Assembly (NCBI GenBank): GCA_017414585.1
Contig: JAFQLN010000104.1
Span: 1 to 6,079, forward strand
Source: Clostridia bacterium
GTDB lineage: Bacteria; Bacillota_A; Clostridia; Oscillospirales; CAG-272
DNA length: 6,079 bases
Direction of reading: 5' to 3'
The notes beneath the pieces were generated by a model. That model searched no databases and had not been told where the DNA came from. It saw only the letters and a list, made by a program, of their open reading frames with translations. Of the stretch, positions 6,079 through 6,079 are shown piece by piece; within the stretch, counting starts at the first letter, position 1, and every line of letters starts with the position of its first letter. The translations under genes and the position numbers were made by a program.

Positions 6079-6079
6079 G

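Overview
The window looks like chromosomal DNA from a moderately GC-rich Gram-positive bacterium, most likely a gut-type Clostridia (Bacillota). This is inferred from gene content: a DUF2812 membrane protein, a SleB/CwlJ-type wall-hydrolase domain, a secreted SLH-domain surface protein and a KtrA-type RCK protein. Shine-Dalgarno sites are strong and terminators are intrinsic. No rRNA, tRNA, CRISPR array, transposase or phage gene was seen.

Layout. Positions 1-924 carry two plus-strand genes: the 3' end of a DUF2812 protein and a small, signal-less SleB-like hydrolase domain, with an intrinsic terminator between them. A 15-bp-stem hairpin at 924-957 separates them from the converging minus-strand block. 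That block reads right to left: ktrA-like (5871-5197), a cytoplasmic BNR/sialidase-fold protein (5149-4055), and a 954-residue surface protein with a signal peptide, Ig-like modules, an acidic centre and three C-terminal SLH repeats (3836-972). The ktrA-like and sialidase-like genes are 47 bp apart with no hairpin between them and are probably co-transcribed. The surface-protein gene sits behind its own 218-bp intergenic region.

Two non-coding stretches are the most interesting parts. In the 3837-4054 gap the plus strand has a perfect extended -10 (TGCTATAAT), a 7-bp inverted repeat, and a hairpin plus T-run ending exactly at the sialidase stop. This fits a small RNA of about 125 nt, divergent from the surface-protein gene. 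At the right end, 5872-6079 holds a 17-bp near-perfect inverted repeat followed by about 145 bp bounded by imperfect inverted repeats, resembling a small non-autonomous or palindromic intergenic element.

The surface-protein gene changes composition along its length. Its signal-peptide-proximal part is about 35% G+C in sampled stretches, against 55-58% in the SLH part, which suggests a mosaic or fast-evolving exposed region. The genes do not form an obvious single pathway. I see no convincing new defence or biosynthetic system. The candidate small RNA and the terminal repeat element are the best leads.
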